Positions 15,966 through 25,903 of a stretch of DNA of 32,363 bases are shown piece after piece. The stretch is taken from the NCBI GenBank assembly GCA_027483355.1, contig JAIXUW010000196.1, positions 1 to 32,363 on the forward strand, in the 5' to 3' direction. Below the pieces are notes generated by a model. That model made no database searches. It had not been told where the DNA came from and saw only the letters and a program-made list of their open reading frames with translations. The DNA is from Alphaproteobacteria bacterium (GTDB lineage: Bacteria; Pseudomonadota; Alphaproteobacteria; Micavibrionales; UBA2020). Position numbers and translations under genes: made by a program. Each line of letters opens with the position of its first letter. The first letter of the stretch is position 1.

Positions 15966-16424
15966 ATGGCCTTGCGAAAAGGCACGCTGTCACGAATTGG
16001 CCTGGCACTCGCCACGGTTTTTGTGGTGGCCCAGCTTGTTCTCTCTCCACCCGCGGCTGAGCCGAGCGCGCTCGATTTTGATCCGCAGCTCAGCCCCCAG
16101 CGTTTGCAACATATCACCACTGGTGACGCAACAGGCGGCGGCCATTTGTATGGCCTCGACAAACCCTGCAAGTCAGAATTTCCGCCAGACTGGACGATTG
16201 ACCGTATTGCCCGTGATATCCCCCAGCTGGCGGCCAACGATAATCTTGAATGGCGAAATTCCCGCAATGGCTATATCACCAGTGAAACAACGACGCCGGA
16301 TGGGTTGAAGGTGAGGATTGTGGTTGATCCTGCACAGCAGACCATCATCACCGCTTATCCCGTCAATGTTACACGCAACCCCTGCCCGGCTGCCAACGAC
16401 AATACGGCCAAGCCTAATCGCTAA
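15966..16424 (+). CDS. secreted or membrane-anchored bacterial EndoU-type ribonuclease
   Basis: 152 residues. Residues about 1-35 form a signal sequence or membrane anchor: basic MALRKGTLSR, then a hydrophobic core, then Pro/Ala-rich. The rest matches the bacterial EndoU fold known from polymorphic and contact-dependent toxins: LQHITTGDATGGGHLYGLDK with His49 and His60 as candidate catalytic residues, KSEFPPDW, DGLKVRIVVD (candidate Lys115), and IITAYPV (Thr129 or Tyr131). EndoU enzymes cleave RNA, leaving a 2',3'-cyclic phosphate. It follows accA by 2 nt and overlaps the convergent membrane-protein gene by 11 bp. No separate small immunity gene is visible, and export would make one less necessary. 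The family call rests on motif recognition; the biological role is unknown. Confidence 0.8.
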   Translation: MALRKGTLSRIGLALATVFVVAQLVLSPPAAEPSALDFDPQLSPQRLQHITTGDATGGGHLYGLDKPCKSEFPPDWTIDRIARDIPQLAANDNLEWRNSRNGYITSETTTPDGLKVRIVVDPAQQTIITAYPVNVTRNPCPAANDNTAKPNR

Positions 16425-18339
16425 ACGGGCGTACTAGGGAATAAATCAACGGCTGAACATGAATGGCCCAGTCGAGCAATGTCGCCGTCACCATATTCTG
16501 TTCACGCGCCTGCGCTACATAGACGGCATAGGTGGGGGATTGGGTATAACTGTTCGATAATACAAACGGCCCCATCATGCAGACAGCAGCCACCGTCCCC
16601 ATGACCATCAGGCGCATTTTATTTTGCCCCTTGATACCGCGCCGCTGCAGCCAGACAAATCCATGGCTGCCCGCTGCCTGCAAGCCATGACGCAAAGCCG
16701 CGTTCAAGCCGCGCATAAAGGTTAAGGCGACGATCAGCAAAGACAACAATAGGGCAATGGCCGGAATGTAAACCGCGCGAATATAGGCCTGCCCGTCTGC
16801 CTGCAACGCCGCACCATTGGCATAGAGGGGTGCTTCCTGTTCCATCCGCTCAACCGTGCCGCGCATTTGATCGCGCAATTGCGGCAGCGTATATTTCTCG
16901 GAGAAGTTATCGCGGCTCATCACCAGCGACTCAAGCCCCGGTACGGGCGGTATCTCCATGCGGGTAAAAAATGCCTCCATCGACAGACCGGGCGGCACAT
17001 CGGGGCCAAATTTAAGCTGCCATTGGGCTGCCGCCTCGGTGCGCAGCAAATTTTCCACCACGGCCTTCATATAACGCTCTTCATAGACCCAATTGGCGGG
17101 AAGCCGCGCGTCCGGCAATTGTAATTCCTTGGCCAGCTGCTGATTGACCGTCGCCTCGAAACGATCGCGTGCCTGAGGATAGGTCAATAAATCCGCCTTG
17201 CTGGCGACGTTAGGAGGAAAGCCGGTTTTGCGGATAAATTGGGTCTCCGCTTCATCGATCAAGCGCAATGTGGCGCGATCGGCCATACCACGCCCCGGAC
17301 AATTGCGCGTGGCGCAGAACTCGTCCATCTTCTCAAAAGCCAGACCTTCGCGCGTCAGCATGGTATCGCCAAAACGCCCTACCGTTTTTTGATATTGCTG
17401 CTGGGCGTGACGATATTGATCCCAGATTAGATCCGTCTCTGCCTCCATCTTGCGCCATATCTCAACTGTTTTGCTCGCCAGTTTTTGCGGATCTTGAGTC
17501 TCCAGATAGCGCTTGGAGGCCTCGACATAGGGTTGATAGATATTGCTGATCATCTCATCGACGACCTTGTTACGGCGCTCAAGCACCTCTTTTGTATAGC
17601 TGTCATAGGCGCTTTGAATGGCTTTATCACTGCCCTGCTGCACGCTGCGTTCGATGATGCGGTCACGTTGGGCTGCCATGGTTTGGGTGATCGCGTCGGG
17701 GTTGTGCATCCACAGCGCGGTGATCATGGCGCGAATGGCGCGGATCTCGGCGGTGGATTTATCGCCCTTACACAGCCATTGGTCCTCGACTTCGACAATG
17801 CAGTTCTCGAGCCCCGCTTTCAACATCAGGGCGTTGCGCGCATGGGCGCGTTCTTGCCAGGTGGTGGGCTCGACCACCAGATGTTCAATCATAGATTTCT
17901 GTCCGGCATACATGGCGGGCCATGCCATCAGGATAATCGCCAAGACGGTATGAAAAGCAAAACGCCCACGGCTCACCGCCATCAAAAAAATGCCGAAAAC
18001 AACCGGTACCACAAACAGGAATTCATGCTCCGCTGGCGGAAAAAATATAAAAGGCGACAGACACAAGGCCGCAAAAAAGCCAAAGAGCACTCTTTCGCGC
18101 CGGTGCAGCAGACGAAAGCGCGCGGCGGTGAATAAACCCAGTGATAACAACGTAAAGCCAAAGCCGGAAACCATCCGACCAAAATCGGCGGCCCGTTCCA
18201 GGGCTTGCGGATCGACATGGGTGCTACCCGCTGCATCCAGCAAAACAACGTTAAAGCGAAACTCCGCCGCCAGATAAATCAGGCTGAGGATAAAAAACGC
18301 AATCTCGTTCAGTGAAAATCCCGCAAAGCGACGTCCCAT
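16414..18339 (-). CDS. unrecognised membrane protein with large extracytoplasmic domain
   Basis: 641 residues; I recognise no family. Five hydrophobic segments lie at about residues 10-30, 55-74, 84-100, 107-123 and 128-147. A hydrophilic, strongly helical region follows (about 150-520), then segments near 527-550 and 580-602 and a short hydrophobic C-terminus. Arg-rich short loops (RFRLLHRRER, SRGRF, and the LQRRGIKGQNKMR loop) place the small loops inside. By the positive-inside rule the large domain is therefore periplasmic. It contains two close cysteine pairs (about residues 180/190, and CATRNC) that could form disulfides there. It converges with the EndoU gene with an 11-bp overlap. No ATPase or transport motif is seen. 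Confidence 0.8.
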   Translation of the reverse strand: MGRRFAGFSLNEIAFFILSLIYLAAEFRFNVVLLDAAGSTHVDPQALERAADFGRMVSGFGFTLLSLGLFTAARFRLLHRRERVLFGFFAALCLSPFIFFPPAEHEFLFVVPVVFGIFLMAVSRGRFAFHTVLAIILMAWPAMYAGQKSMIEHLVVEPTTWQERAHARNALMLKAGLENCIVEVEDQWLCKGDKSTAEIRAIRAMITALWMHNPDAITQTMAAQRDRIIERSVQQGSDKAIQSAYDSYTKEVLERRNKVVDEMISNIYQPYVEASKRYLETQDPQKLASKTVEIWRKMEAETDLIWDQYRHAQQQYQKTVGRFGDTMLTREGLAFEKMDEFCATRNCPGRGMADRATLRLIDEAETQFIRKTGFPPNVASKADLLTYPQARDRFEATVNQQLAKELQLPDARLPANWVYEERYMKAVVENLLRTEAAAQWQLKFGPDVPPGLSMEAFFTRMEIPPVPGLESLVMSRDNFSEKYTLPQLRDQMRGTVERMEQEAPLYANGAALQADGQAYIRAVYIPAIALLLSLLIVALTFMRGLNAALRHGLQAAGSHGFVWLQRRGIKGQNKMRLMVMGTVAAVCMMGPFVLSNSYTQSPTYAVYVAQAREQNMVTATLLDWAIHVQPLIYSLVRPFSD

Positions 18340-18385
18340 GCCTTATATTAACATGGCCGCCGTCTGCTGCCAAACGGCCTTGCGG

Positions 18386-18748
18386 CTAGACCGTATGCCG
18401 TTGGCTGATCCGCTCCCGCGGCGGGGTTTTCAAAAGCTTTTGTACCGAACTGACCTGGGGGCTGACATTGGCCACCGTGCGGTAATATTCCATTAAGAAC
18501 ACGCGCAGGGCCGCCGTGAAGGAAATACGCTCGTCCTTCAGGTCATGGACCGCCCCGCACAGGTCATGGATAGAGCAGTTTTCGGCCGAGGCAATTTCAT
18601 TCAACGCCGACCACATGGCGGTTTCAAGCCGCACACTGGTTCGACGATTATGGATACGCACGTTGCGGCTGAGCATCGCCCGGCTCATGGGTTTATCACT
18701 TACCATCTCCGCACCCGTGGGTGCGGTCGTTTCCTGCCAGTTGTTCAT
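18386..18748 (-). CDS. ribbon-helix-helix (RHH_4-type) DNA-binding protein
   Basis: 120 residues. The core RRTSVRLETAMWSALNEIAS (about 35-54), then NCSIHDLCGAVHD, then FTAALRVFLMEYYR (about 77-90), matches the alphaproteobacterial ribbon-helix-helix family. That family usually acts as a small dimeric transcription regulator. Residues 1-30 and the basic tail after about 100 look disordered. It lies 46 bp upstream of the membrane-protein gene on the same strand and could be cotranscribed. Its target is unknown; its own upstream region has AT-rich palindromic sequence. Confidence 0.8.
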   Translation of the reverse strand: MNNWQETTAPTGAEMVSDKPMSRAMLSRNVRIHNRRTSVRLETAMWSALNEIASAENCSIHDLCGAVHDLKDERISFTAALRVFLMEYYRTVANVSPQVSSVQKLLKTPPRERISQRHTV

Positions 18749-18827
18749 TATGATGTCCCTTCATTGAACAGGTGCGCAAAGTCATTCGAAATATAGCATC
18801 GGCTCATAACAATACAACTATAAATTG

Positions 18828-18857
18828 AATTTATTAAAAAAACACATCTAATGGATG
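18828..18857. repeat. AT-rich imperfect inverted repeat
   Basis: AAAAACACATC and GATGTATTTTT form an 11-bp arm pair with one mismatch around TAATG, within the divergent region between the RHH and J-domain genes. It may be a weak hairpin near the J-domain start or an operator for the RHH protein. Low stability makes a terminator unlikely. Confidence 0.35.
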
Positions 18858-18864
18858 TATTTTT

Positions 18865-19560
18865 ATGTCATCGGCGCTTTGTAGGGGGCAGGAACTGGTT
18901 TTTTTAACCCGGCGCAGCAATAATAAGAGGATGTGGCGCGTAAAAATTCATCCCTTTCAGAAAGACCCCACCCTGCCCGAAGGCAGGGAAGTTGCGATTC
19001 GCCAGAATTGCGACGTCCGGGGCTGTACGCATCTGGGGGAATTTCGCGCCCCCAAATCGCGCTATGAACTGCGCGACTATTACTGGTTCTGCCTGGATCA
19101 CGTGCGCGAGTACAATCAGAACTGGGATTTCTTCAAAGGCATGAACCGGGTCGAAATCGAGCACCATATGTACAAGACTATGGTCTGGGATCGTCCAAGC
19201 TGGCGCTCGACCGAAGCCGGCGACTATGAACGCAACTTGCGCCAAAAAATCTATAGCCACTTTACCCGCGAAGATATATTTGGTGATTTCAACATCAACG
19301 GCGATAAAGAAGACGCAACCGAAGCGCATATCGATATCAACAGCATCCCCCACCCAACGCTGGAAGCACTCGCCACCCTTGAAATAAAACCGCCCGTCAA
19401 ATGGCCCGCTATCAAGGCACGCTATAAGGCGTTAGCCAAAAAATATCACCCCGATATCAATCCAGGCGATACGGTAGCCGAAGAAACCTTTAAAAAGATC
19501 AGCCTTGCCTATCATATCCTGAAACTCTCGTATCAACACTTCACCGAACAGGACGACTGA
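18865..19560 (+). CDS. J-domain protein upstream of cobS
   Basis: Up to 231 residues. The C-terminal 55 or so residues form a J domain: [20 protein letters not shown] contains the invariant HPD, followed by a helix with [13 protein letters not shown] domains stimulate DnaK ATPase. The N-terminal part has a conserved-looking possible zinc site (CDVRGC, then [17 protein letters not shown]). The start is uncertain: ATG 18865 has only a weak upstream match, while ATG 18931 begins a more family-like [10 protein letters not shown]-terminus but has AAGAGG directly abutting it. It precedes cobS by 4 bp, a common alphaproteobacterial arrangement that suggests a chaperone link to the CobS/CobT AAA complex (inference). 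Confidence 0.85.
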   Translation: MSSALCRGQELVFLTRRSNNKRMWRVKIHPFQKDPTLPEGREVAIRQNCDVRGCTHLGEFRAPKSRYELRDYYWFCLDHVREYNQNWDFFKGMNRVEIEHHMYKTMVWDRPSWRSTEAGDYERNLRQKIYSHFTREDIFGDFNINGDKEDATEAHIDINSIPHPTLEALATLEIKPPVKWPAIKARYKALAKKYHPDINPGDTVAEETFKKISLAYHILKLSYQHFTEQDD

Positions 19561-19564
19561 CATC

Positions 19565-20536
19565 ATGAGTATGACTTCCGCTAAACGTATACCCGACATC
19601 ATGGTCTCGGTTCGCCAGGTATTTGGCATCGACAGCGACCAGCAAGTACCCGCCTTTTCGAATAAATTCGATAACGTGCCAGAAATCGACGACGCCTATA
19701 TCTTCGATAAGCCTACCACACTCGCCATTCTGGCCGGTTTCGCGCATAACAAGCGTGTGTTGGTGCAGGGTTACCACGGCACGGGCAAATCAACTCATAT
19801 CGAACAAATCGCCGCCCGGCTGAATTGGCCGATGGTGCGGGTCAACCTTGATAGCCATATCAGCCGTATCGACCTTATCGGTAAAGACGCGGTTGTTCTC
19901 AAAGAAGGCAAACAGGTAACTGAATTTAAGGAAGGTATCCTCCCTTGGGCGCTGCGTAACCCGGTGGCTTTGGTCTTTGACGAATACGATGCCGGGCGCC
20001 CCGATGTGATGTTCGTTATCCAGCGTGTGCTGGAGGCCGAGGGGAAACTCACCCTGCTCGATCAAAACGAAGTCATTCGCCCCCACTCAGCTTTTCGTAT
20101 TTTCGCCACCGCCAATACGGTGGGCCTGGGCGATACGACCGGCCTTTATCATGGCACCCAGCAAATCAACCAGGGCCAGATGGACCGCTGGAATATCGTG
20201 GCGGCCCTCAACTATCTGCCGCCCGAACAGGAAACCGACATCGTCCTCGCCCGCGCCCCCTCATACAAAACCGATGAAGGTCGCAAAACCGTCGCCGCCA
20301 TGGTGCGGATGGCGGGCTTGACCCGTAAAGGCTTTATGGGGGGTGATTTATCAACCGTCATGTCGCCCCGCACTGTCATCAACTGGGCCGAAAACGCCGA
20401 AGTGATGGAGGATATCGATTTCGCCTTCAAGCTCTCATTCCTCAATAAATGCGACGAGCTGGAAAAACCAACGGTTGCCGAATACTATCAACGCTGTTTT
20501 AACCGCACGCCCGATGGCGCCGGTAAAAAAGACTGA
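19565..20536 (+). CDS. cobS: CobS, AAA+ subunit of aerobic cobaltochelatase
   Basis: AAA+ ATPase of the MoxR/chelatase clade. With CobT it forms the ring that, together with CobN, inserts Co2+ into hydrogenobyrinic acid a,c-diamide. The 323 residues are the usual size. Walker [10 protein letters not shown] is at residues 69-77 and Walker [10 protein letters not shown] at about 134-142. The sensor region [20 protein letters not shown] and the arginine-containing [12 protein letters not shown] follow. It lies 8 bp before cobT. CobN is not in this window, so the use in cobalamin synthesis rests on family membership; adenosylcobalamin-independent functions cannot be excluded. Confidence 0.93.
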   Translation: MSMTSAKRIPDIMVSVRQVFGIDSDQQVPAFSNKFDNVPEIDDAYIFDKPTTLAILAGFAHNKRVLVQGYHGTGKSTHIEQIAARLNWPMVRVNLDSHISRIDLIGKDAVVLKEGKQVTEFKEGILPWALRNPVALVFDEYDAGRPDVMFVIQRVLEAEGKLTLLDQNEVIRPHSAFRIFATANTVGLGDTTGLYHGTQQINQGQMDRWNIVAALNYLPPEQETDIVLARAPSYKTDEGRKTVAAMVRMAGLTRKGFMGGDLSTVMSPRTVINWAENAEVMEDIDFAFKLSFLNKCDELEKPTVAEYYQRCFNRTPDGAGKKD

Positions 20537-20544
20537 ATGACTCC

Positions 20545-22410
20545 ATGAGCGCGGAATCCACAGACCCGAAAGACATTTTCCGTGCCGCCACCGAAGCGAC
20601 GGCGCGGGCGCTCTCGGGCGATCCTGAACTGTGTGTGGTTTTCGGCGGCTCGCAGCCAGAAAGCGGCGATCACGCCATCCGCCTGCCCAACCCCAGCAAA
20701 GCTTTTGATCGGGCCGAGAAAACCCTGCTGCGCGGTTATGCCGATAGCCTAGCCTTGCGGATGCGCCATCATGATCGTCGCCTGCATCAGCAATTCCAAC
20801 CGGGTGACACACAAGCACGCGCGGCCTATGAAGCACTCGAAGACGCCCGTATCGAAGCGGTCGGCGCCGAACACTACCCAGGTGTCGCCGGCAATATGAC
20901 GGCCGTCCTACGCCATGATGCCACCCGCATGAAACTGACAGCGGCCCAAACAACCGAAGATGTACCGATGGCGGTGGCACTCCGTCATGTGGTGCGCCAA
21001 CGCCTGACTGGTCAGCCGGTGCCAGCCGAGGCAAAAAAAGCCGTCAATCTTTGGCGCGACTGGATTGATGACAAACTAGGTGCCGATGGCCTGGATGCCC
21101 TCAAGGCCGCCCGCTATGACCAGGCCGCTTACGCCCGCGAAACGCAAAAGCTGCTGGAAAAGCTGCACCTGACCATGGCCGTGTCCGAGCCCCCACCCGA
21201 ACAAGCGGGCGACAACGAAGACACGCAAGAGGCACAAGACAGCCCCTCCCGTGGACAAGACGAACAGCCCGAAGACGCCCCCGCCATCAGCGAGAGCGCC
21301 GACGTGACAGCTGAAATGGAAGGCGCCGAAACTCAAGGTGGCGAGCAGGAAACCGAATTCGATCAGTCCGAAGAAGACACAGACATGACGTCGGACGATG
21401 CCGATGACGCGCCGCAGGAGCGCCCCAACGACCCGCAAGGCCGCCCCTTTGGCGACTACCGTATTTATACCACTGCCTATGACGAGGTGATCGAAGCGGC
21501 TCAACTCGCCGATGCCGATGAACTGGATCGTCTGCGCAAGACGCTTGATAAGCAGCTGACCCAAATGCAAAGCGTGGTCTCGCGCCTGGCCAATCGCCTG
21601 CAACGCCAATTGATGGCGCAGCAAACCCGGTCGTGGCAATTCGATCTGGAAGAGGGCATTCTGGACGCGGCACGCCTGTCGCGCATCGTCACTAACCCGT
21701 ATCACTCGGTGACCTATAAGCAAGAAAGCGAAACCAAGTTCCGCGACACCGTTGTCTCGCTGCTGATCGATAACTCAGGCTCGATGCGGGGCCGCCCGAT
21801 TGGTATTGCCGCCATGAGTACCGATATTTTGGCCCGCACACTAGAGCGCTGCGGCGTTAAAACCGAGATTTTAGGCTTTACCACCCGCGCCTGGAAAGGT
21901 GGCGCCAGCCGTGAACACTGGCTGGCCGAGGGCAAACCCGCCCATCCCGGCCGCCTCAATGACCTCCGCCACATCATCTATAAATCGGCCGAAAGCCCGT
22001 GGCGGCACGCGCATAAAAATCTGGGCCTGATGCTGCGTGAGGGTATTTTGAAAGAGAATATCGACGGCGAAGCGCTACTGTGGGCGCACGCGCGTTTGCT
22101 GGCCCGCTCTGAACAGCGCCGCATCATGATGGTGATCTCCGACGGGGCGCCGGTCGATGACTCCACCCTCTCGGCAAATCAGGGCAGCTATCTCGAAGAC
22201 CATTTACGCCGGGTCATCCGCTACATCGAAACCCAATCGCCGGTGCAACTGCTGGCGATTGGTATCGGCCATGATGTGACCCGCTATTATCAACGCGCCG
22301 TCACCATCAGCGATGCGGCAGAACTCGGCCATGTCATGACCGATAAACTGGCCGAGCTTTTTGATGACCGGCCCAAGCTGCCCACGCGAGGCCGACCATT
22401 ACGGCGTTAA
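20545..22410 (+). CDS. cobT: CobT, VWA-domain subunit of aerobic cobaltochelatase
   Basis: Partner of CobS. The 621 residues have the CobT layout: an N-terminal alpha-helical domain (about 1-210), a highly acidic low-complexity linker (about 215-305, rich in Glu, Asp and Gln), and a C-terminal von Willebrand A domain. The metal-ion-dependent adhesion motif DNSGSMRG is near residue 408, with a Thr-containing [10 protein letters not shown] and [11 protein letters not shown] later. Its 3' end overlaps the convergent NHL gene by 12 bp. No truncation is evident. Confidence 0.93.
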   Translation: MSAESTDPKDIFRAATEATARALSGDPELCVVFGGSQPESGDHAIRLPNPSKAFDRAEKTLLRGYADSLALRMRHHDRRLHQQFQPGDTQARAAYEALEDARIEAVGAEHYPGVAGNMTAVLRHDATRMKLTAAQTTEDVPMAVALRHVVRQRLTGQPVPAEAKKAVNLWRDWIDDKLGADGLDALKAARYDQAAYARETQKLLEKLHLTMAVSEPPPEQAGDNEDTQEAQDSPSRGQDEQPEDAPAISESADVTAEMEGAETQGGEQETEFDQSEEDTDMTSDDADDAPQERPNDPQGRPFGDYRIYTTAYDEVIEAAQLADADELDRLRKTLDKQLTQMQSVVSRLANRLQRQLMAQQTRSWQFDLEEGILDAARLSRIVTNPYHSVTYKQESETKFRDTVVSLLIDNSGSMRGRPIGIAAMSTDILARTLERCGVKTEILGFTTRAWKGGASREHWLAEGKPAHPGRLNDLRHIIYKSAESPWRHAHKNLGLMLREGILKENIDGEALLWAHARLLARSEQRRIMMVISDGAPVDDSTLSANQGSYLEDHLRRVIRYIETQSPVQLLAIGIGHDVTRYYQRAVTISDAAELGHVMTDKLAELFDDRPKLPTRGRPLRR

Positions 22411-23889
22411 AGTGACCTCGGTCGCCGTGCCCGTTGCGGCGTCGATACGCAGAATGCGGCTATTGCCCGTATCGGTCATATAAACAGCATTGCCCAGCAC
22501 GGCCACGTCACCCGGCTCGTTCATCACGGCGCCATCAAGTTTCAAGGTCGACAATTTTTTGCTGACGGTATCATAGACCCGCAAAGCGTCATTATAGGTA
22601 TCCGCGACATACACTTTTTTATCGTGGGCGAAGACTCCCTGCGGATGCTGCAGCGAAGCGGTGGGATAGATACCATCCAACTGCCCAAAGTCGAATAGCC
22701 CGGTACCAATCAGCGTGCGTACCGTGTTATCCTTCAAAACGCGCAGCGACGAACTTTCAGCATCGACAAAGTAAATGGCGTCGCCCAGACGGCTGAGACC
22801 ACTAGGCTGCGCCAGCTCCGCCTTCAGGGCGGTTTCATCCGCGATATCTTCGCGCCCATTCCCGGCCAGCACATAAACTTCGCCGTTTTTGATATCATAG
22901 CGCCAGAGCTGGTGCGTGCCCGCCATAGCAATGGCTAAAGTCTGCCCATCCGCCAGCATCTCAACATCCCAGGGGGAGGCCATCGGTTTACCTTTGGCCA
23001 GGCCGCCGGGTGTGCGGTCATAGCCCCTTGTACCGTCACCTCCCAACGTCGTGACATTACCCGCTGAATCAATAGCCCGCAGCGCATGGTTGACTGTATC
23101 GGCCACATACAACACACCTTCATGCATCGTCAAACCCCGCGGCATATTAAAAGCCGCCACAGCGCTGGCACCATCGGTAAAACCCGCTTTACCGCTACCA
23201 ATACGCTGTTTGATCTTGCCGGTAGCCGTATCAAACAAAACAATCTGGTGGTTCCCCGTATCGCTGACGGCCAAGGTCGTATCGTCTATCACCGCCAGAT
23301 GGGACGGATAAAGGAGTGGTCCGTTTTGTTCTGTCTTGGTCACCAGGCTTTCAGCTGCGCGCTCACCTGTCATCTTGGTATCTTTGAGTGTACGCACGAT
23401 ATCACGTTCCAGTTCGGCGCGATGGCCCTCACCGGCATAGCGTGAAATCTCGGCGCCGCTGCTATCCAGCAAGACGAGAGTTGGCCAGGCGCGTACCTCA
23501 AACAAATCCCACACTTTATAATCGTGATCGTTCATCACCGGGTGATGGATGGCAAAGCGGTCGACCGCTTGGCGGATGCGCTCGTTCAAACTCTCGCCGG
23601 TATATTTGGCCGAATGCACCCCAATCACCAACACTTGCGGGTATTTCTTTTCGAGGTAATCAAGATCGGGAATGACGTGCATACAATTGATGCAGCCATA
23701 GGTCCAGAAATCGAGCAGGATAAGACGATCCTTAAAATCGGCCGTCGTCAGCGGGCGAGTCGTGTTGACCCAGCCGCCGGTACCGCCTGAAGCCAAAACG
23801 TTCAGCACTTCCGGCCGTGGCTGCTGCGCCACCGCCGCCCCTGTGGTCAAAGCCAGCACAATACAGAAAATAGAAAACCAGAAACGCAT
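22399..23889 (-). CDS. periplasmic thioredoxin-NHL repeat protein
   Basis: 496 residues. The N-terminal signal peptide ([20 protein letters not shown], then AQQ) indicates export. A thioredoxin-like domain (about 50-165) has the active site CINC (Cys66, Cys69) in [14 protein letters not shown], and the cis-Pro loop in [11 protein letters not shown]. The remainder is an NHL-type beta-propeller (about 180-490) with repeated motifs such as [30 protein letters not shown] and [15 protein letters not shown]. The layout resembles NHLRC2-like proteins. Thiol-disulfide exchange is likely; the partner is unknown. It is divergent from hisS, with 87 bp between the starts. Confidence 0.9.
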   Translation of the reverse strand: MRFWFSIFCIVLALTTGAAVAQQPRPEVLNVLASGGTGGWVNTTRPLTTADFKDRLILLDFWTYGCINCMHVIPDLDYLEKKYPQVLVIGVHSAKYTGESLNERIRQAVDRFAIHHPVMNDHDYKVWDLFEVRAWPTLVLLDSSGAEISRYAGEGHRAELERDIVRTLKDTKMTGERAAESLVTKTEQNGPLLYPSHLAVIDDTTLAVSDTGNHQIVLFDTATGKIKQRIGSGKAGFTDGASAVAAFNMPRGLTMHEGVLYVADTVNHALRAIDSAGNVTTLGGDGTRGYDRTPGGLAKGKPMASPWDVEMLADGQTLAIAMAGTHQLWRYDIKNGEVYVLAGNGREDIADETALKAELAQPSGLSRLGDAIYFVDAESSSLRVLKDNTVRTLIGTGLFDFGQLDGIYPTASLQHPQGVFAHDKKVYVADTYNDALRVYDTVSKKLSTLKLDGAVMNEPGDVAVLGNAVYMTDTGNSRILRIDAATGTATEVTLTP

Positions 23890-23976
23890 ATAATATCCCC
23901 TTTTGTCTGCCTTACAAAAACAAGGCGCCTATGCCACAATATAAACTGATAAAAATGCTTTTGACAGGACCACCAC

Positions 23977-25314
23977 ATGACAGCCGAAAACCGCGTTTAT
24001 AAACCCAAAGCCATCAGCGGCTTTCCAGAATGGTTACCCGAGTATCGCGTCGTTGAACTCGCCTGGCTCGACCGCATTCGCCGCGTTTTTGAAAGCTATG
24101 GTTTTTGCAACATCGAGACACCCGCAGTCGAAGAAGTCGACGCCCTGCTGGCGGCCAAAGGCGGCGACACGCAGAATGAAATTTATGTATTAGAGCGTCT
24201 TTATGCCGACCCCGTAGACGAAGGCAAAGAAGCACGCCTCGCTCTCCACTTTGACCTGACCGTACCGATGGCGCGATATGTGGCGCAGAATTTCAACGCG
24301 CTTGTCTTTCCGTTCAAGCGCTATCAGCTGCAAAAATCCTATCGGGGCGAACGCCCGCAAAAAGGCCGCTACCGCGAATTCTATCAATGCGACATTGATA
24401 TTGTGAACGTTGATGCCCTGCCCCTGCAATGCGATGCCGACCTGGCGGCAGCCCTGCTGTCTGCTTATAAAGCACTCGATATACCCCCGGTGGTGATGCA
24501 GTTGAACAACCGCAAAATCGTCACGGGGTTTTTAAAAGGCCTCGGCATCGAAGATGCAACCCTTGCCACCCGCACACTCGACAAACTCGATAAAATAGGC
24601 GCCAAAGGGGTAACGGATATTTTATCAGCCGCCGGCATTGCCTCCGATAAGATCACCGCTTGCCTGGGGCTGGCAGCTATCCGCGCCCATGACAGCGCTT
24701 TTGTGGTGCAGGTCCGGGCTTTGGGGGTCAGCCACCCCGAACTCGACGAGGGTCTGGATGAACTGGCCTTTGTTATTGATCAACTGGCGCCACAATTCGG
24801 CACGCAAGTACTTGTCAATTTGGGTATTATCCGCGGGCTTGATTATTACACCGGCACCGTCATGGAAGTCCGCTTTGCCGATACTAAAACTTTCGCTGAT
24901 CTATCGATTGGCGGTGGTGGCCGGTATGAAAATCTAGCATCCGCCTTCATCAACCAAAAACTGCCCGGTGTCGGGGCATCGCTGGGGCTTACCCGTCTGT
25001 TTGGTTTGTTGCTGGATAAAAACATGATCACCCCGGGCCGCAAGTGTCCCACCGATATTCTGGTGGTTTTACCCGAAGAGGCGCGCCGGACCGAGGCCGC
25101 GGCCACCGCCAATACGCTCCGCGCCCGTGGCTTCAATGTCGAACTTTATCACCGCGATGCCAAGATTAAAAATCAGCTGGCTTATGCCGAAAAGAAAAAT
25201 ATACCCTTTGTGTGGTTCCCGCCGTTCAAAGACGACCAGCCGCATGAAGTGAAAGACCTTACTTCCGGTCAGCAATCGCCAGCCGATCCCGCCACCTGGG
25301 AAAGGAACAGCTGA
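23977..25314 (+). CDS. hisS: histidine--tRNA ligase
   Basis: Class II aminoacyl-tRNA synthetase, 445 residues. Motif 2 is RGERPQKGRYREFYQCD (about 123-139). The histidine-specific block RGLDYYTGTVMEV is near residue 286, and the catalytic core has GGGGRYENLA. A C-terminal anticodon-binding domain follows (about 360-430). The N-terminus reads AISGFPEWLPEYR rather than the more usual RGxxD motif of bacterial HisRS, placing it in a divergent bacterial subgroup. AGGA lies 7 nt before the ATG. The next gene overlaps the stop as TGATG. Confidence 0.95.
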   Translation: MTAENRVYKPKAISGFPEWLPEYRVVELAWLDRIRRVFESYGFCNIETPAVEEVDALLAAKGGDTQNEIYVLERLYADPVDEGKEARLALHFDLTVPMARYVAQNFNALVFPFKRYQLQKSYRGERPQKGRYREFYQCDIDIVNVDALPLQCDADLAAALLSAYKALDIPPVVMQLNNRKIVTGFLKGLGIEDATLATRTLDKLDKIGAKGVTDILSAAGIASDKITACLGLAAIRAHDSAFVVQVRALGVSHPELDEGLDELAFVIDQLAPQFGTQVLVNLGIIRGLDYYTGTVMEVRFADTKTFADLSIGGGGRYENLASAFINQKLPGVGASLGLTRLFGLLLDKNMITPGRKCPTDILVVLPEEARRTEAAATANTLRARGFNVELYHRDAKIKNQLAYAEKKNIPFVWFPPFKDDQPHEVKDLTSGQQSPADPATWERNS

Positions 25315-25901
25315 TGCGTATTTTCACCCTGAGCGCTCTTTTCTGTCTGATTTGCTTGACGACCGTTGCAAACGCACAGGATGAATTTGTGCGTTACGCT
25401 GCGGCAGAAGGCGAATACAGCTTATTGATGCCCGAAGCCCCCTCGGTCAGTAGTATCTGGGCTAACAGCCCCCTGCCCGGCGCGCTACAGATCAAACCGC
25501 CGGTTGATATCGCCACGATTGGTGAGAGTGCTTTATACAAACGCGTCGACAGTGACACCGGTGACGCCATGACCATCAAGGTTGACACCCTGCAAGCCAC
25601 AGCCGATAGCCTGCAAAACCTAAGCCAAGATCAATTGACGCAGGCGCTGGAAAACCAAGTGTCATCGCTCTCGCTGGAAAAGCAGAAAGTGAGCTTCTCG
25701 GGCGGATCTAAAACACTGAAATGGGCGACCCTCACCGGCTATGAAATCGGCCAGGATCAGCGCGTACAGTTTCACGCCGTGCATTATCTTTCCGGTCTTG
25801 AAAGTGTGACGCTGGTGCATATCGCTTTTTCGCTGGAAAACCGGCGTTTCAAAAACGATTACGAAACGCTTGGCTCTTCGATCAAATATACGGGCCGCTG
25901 A
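25314..25901 (+). CDS. hypothetical exported protein
   Basis: 195 residues, no recognised domain. A clear signal peptide (MRIFTLSALFCLICLTTVANA, then QDEF) points to the periplasm. The mature part is mixed alpha/beta with no cysteine; it contains LQATADSLQNLSQDQLTQAL, likely a helix, then beta-like GSKTLKWATLTGYEI and VQFHAVHYL. Its ATG overlaps the hisS stop (TGATG), so it is translationally coupled to hisS, an odd pairing. It converges with sufE with 2 bp between stop codons. Confidence 0.8.
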   Translation: MRIFTLSALFCLICLTTVANAQDEFVRYAAAEGEYSLLMPEAPSVSSIWANSPLPGALQIKPPVDIATIGESALYKRVDSDTGDAMTIKVDTLQATADSLQNLSQDQLTQALENQVSSLSLEKQKVSFSGGSKTLKWATLTGYEIGQDQRVQFHAVHYLSGLESVTLVHIAFSLENRRFKNDYETLGSSIKYTGR

Positions 25902-25903
25902 AA

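Noticed and set aside
16245-16424. tmRNA-tag-like ANDN sequences in the EndoU protein
   Set aside because: They occur within a normal coding frame (twice), with no RNA context; coincidence.
18768-18864. Cobalamin riboswitch upstream of the J-domain/cobST genes
   Set aside because: The space is under 100 bp, A+T-rich, and lacks the conserved B12-box-like sequence.
20435-21723. Long minus-strand open frames opposite cobT
   Set aside because: High-GC shadow frames of a well-supported gene; sequences are Arg/Gly/Pro-rich without domains.
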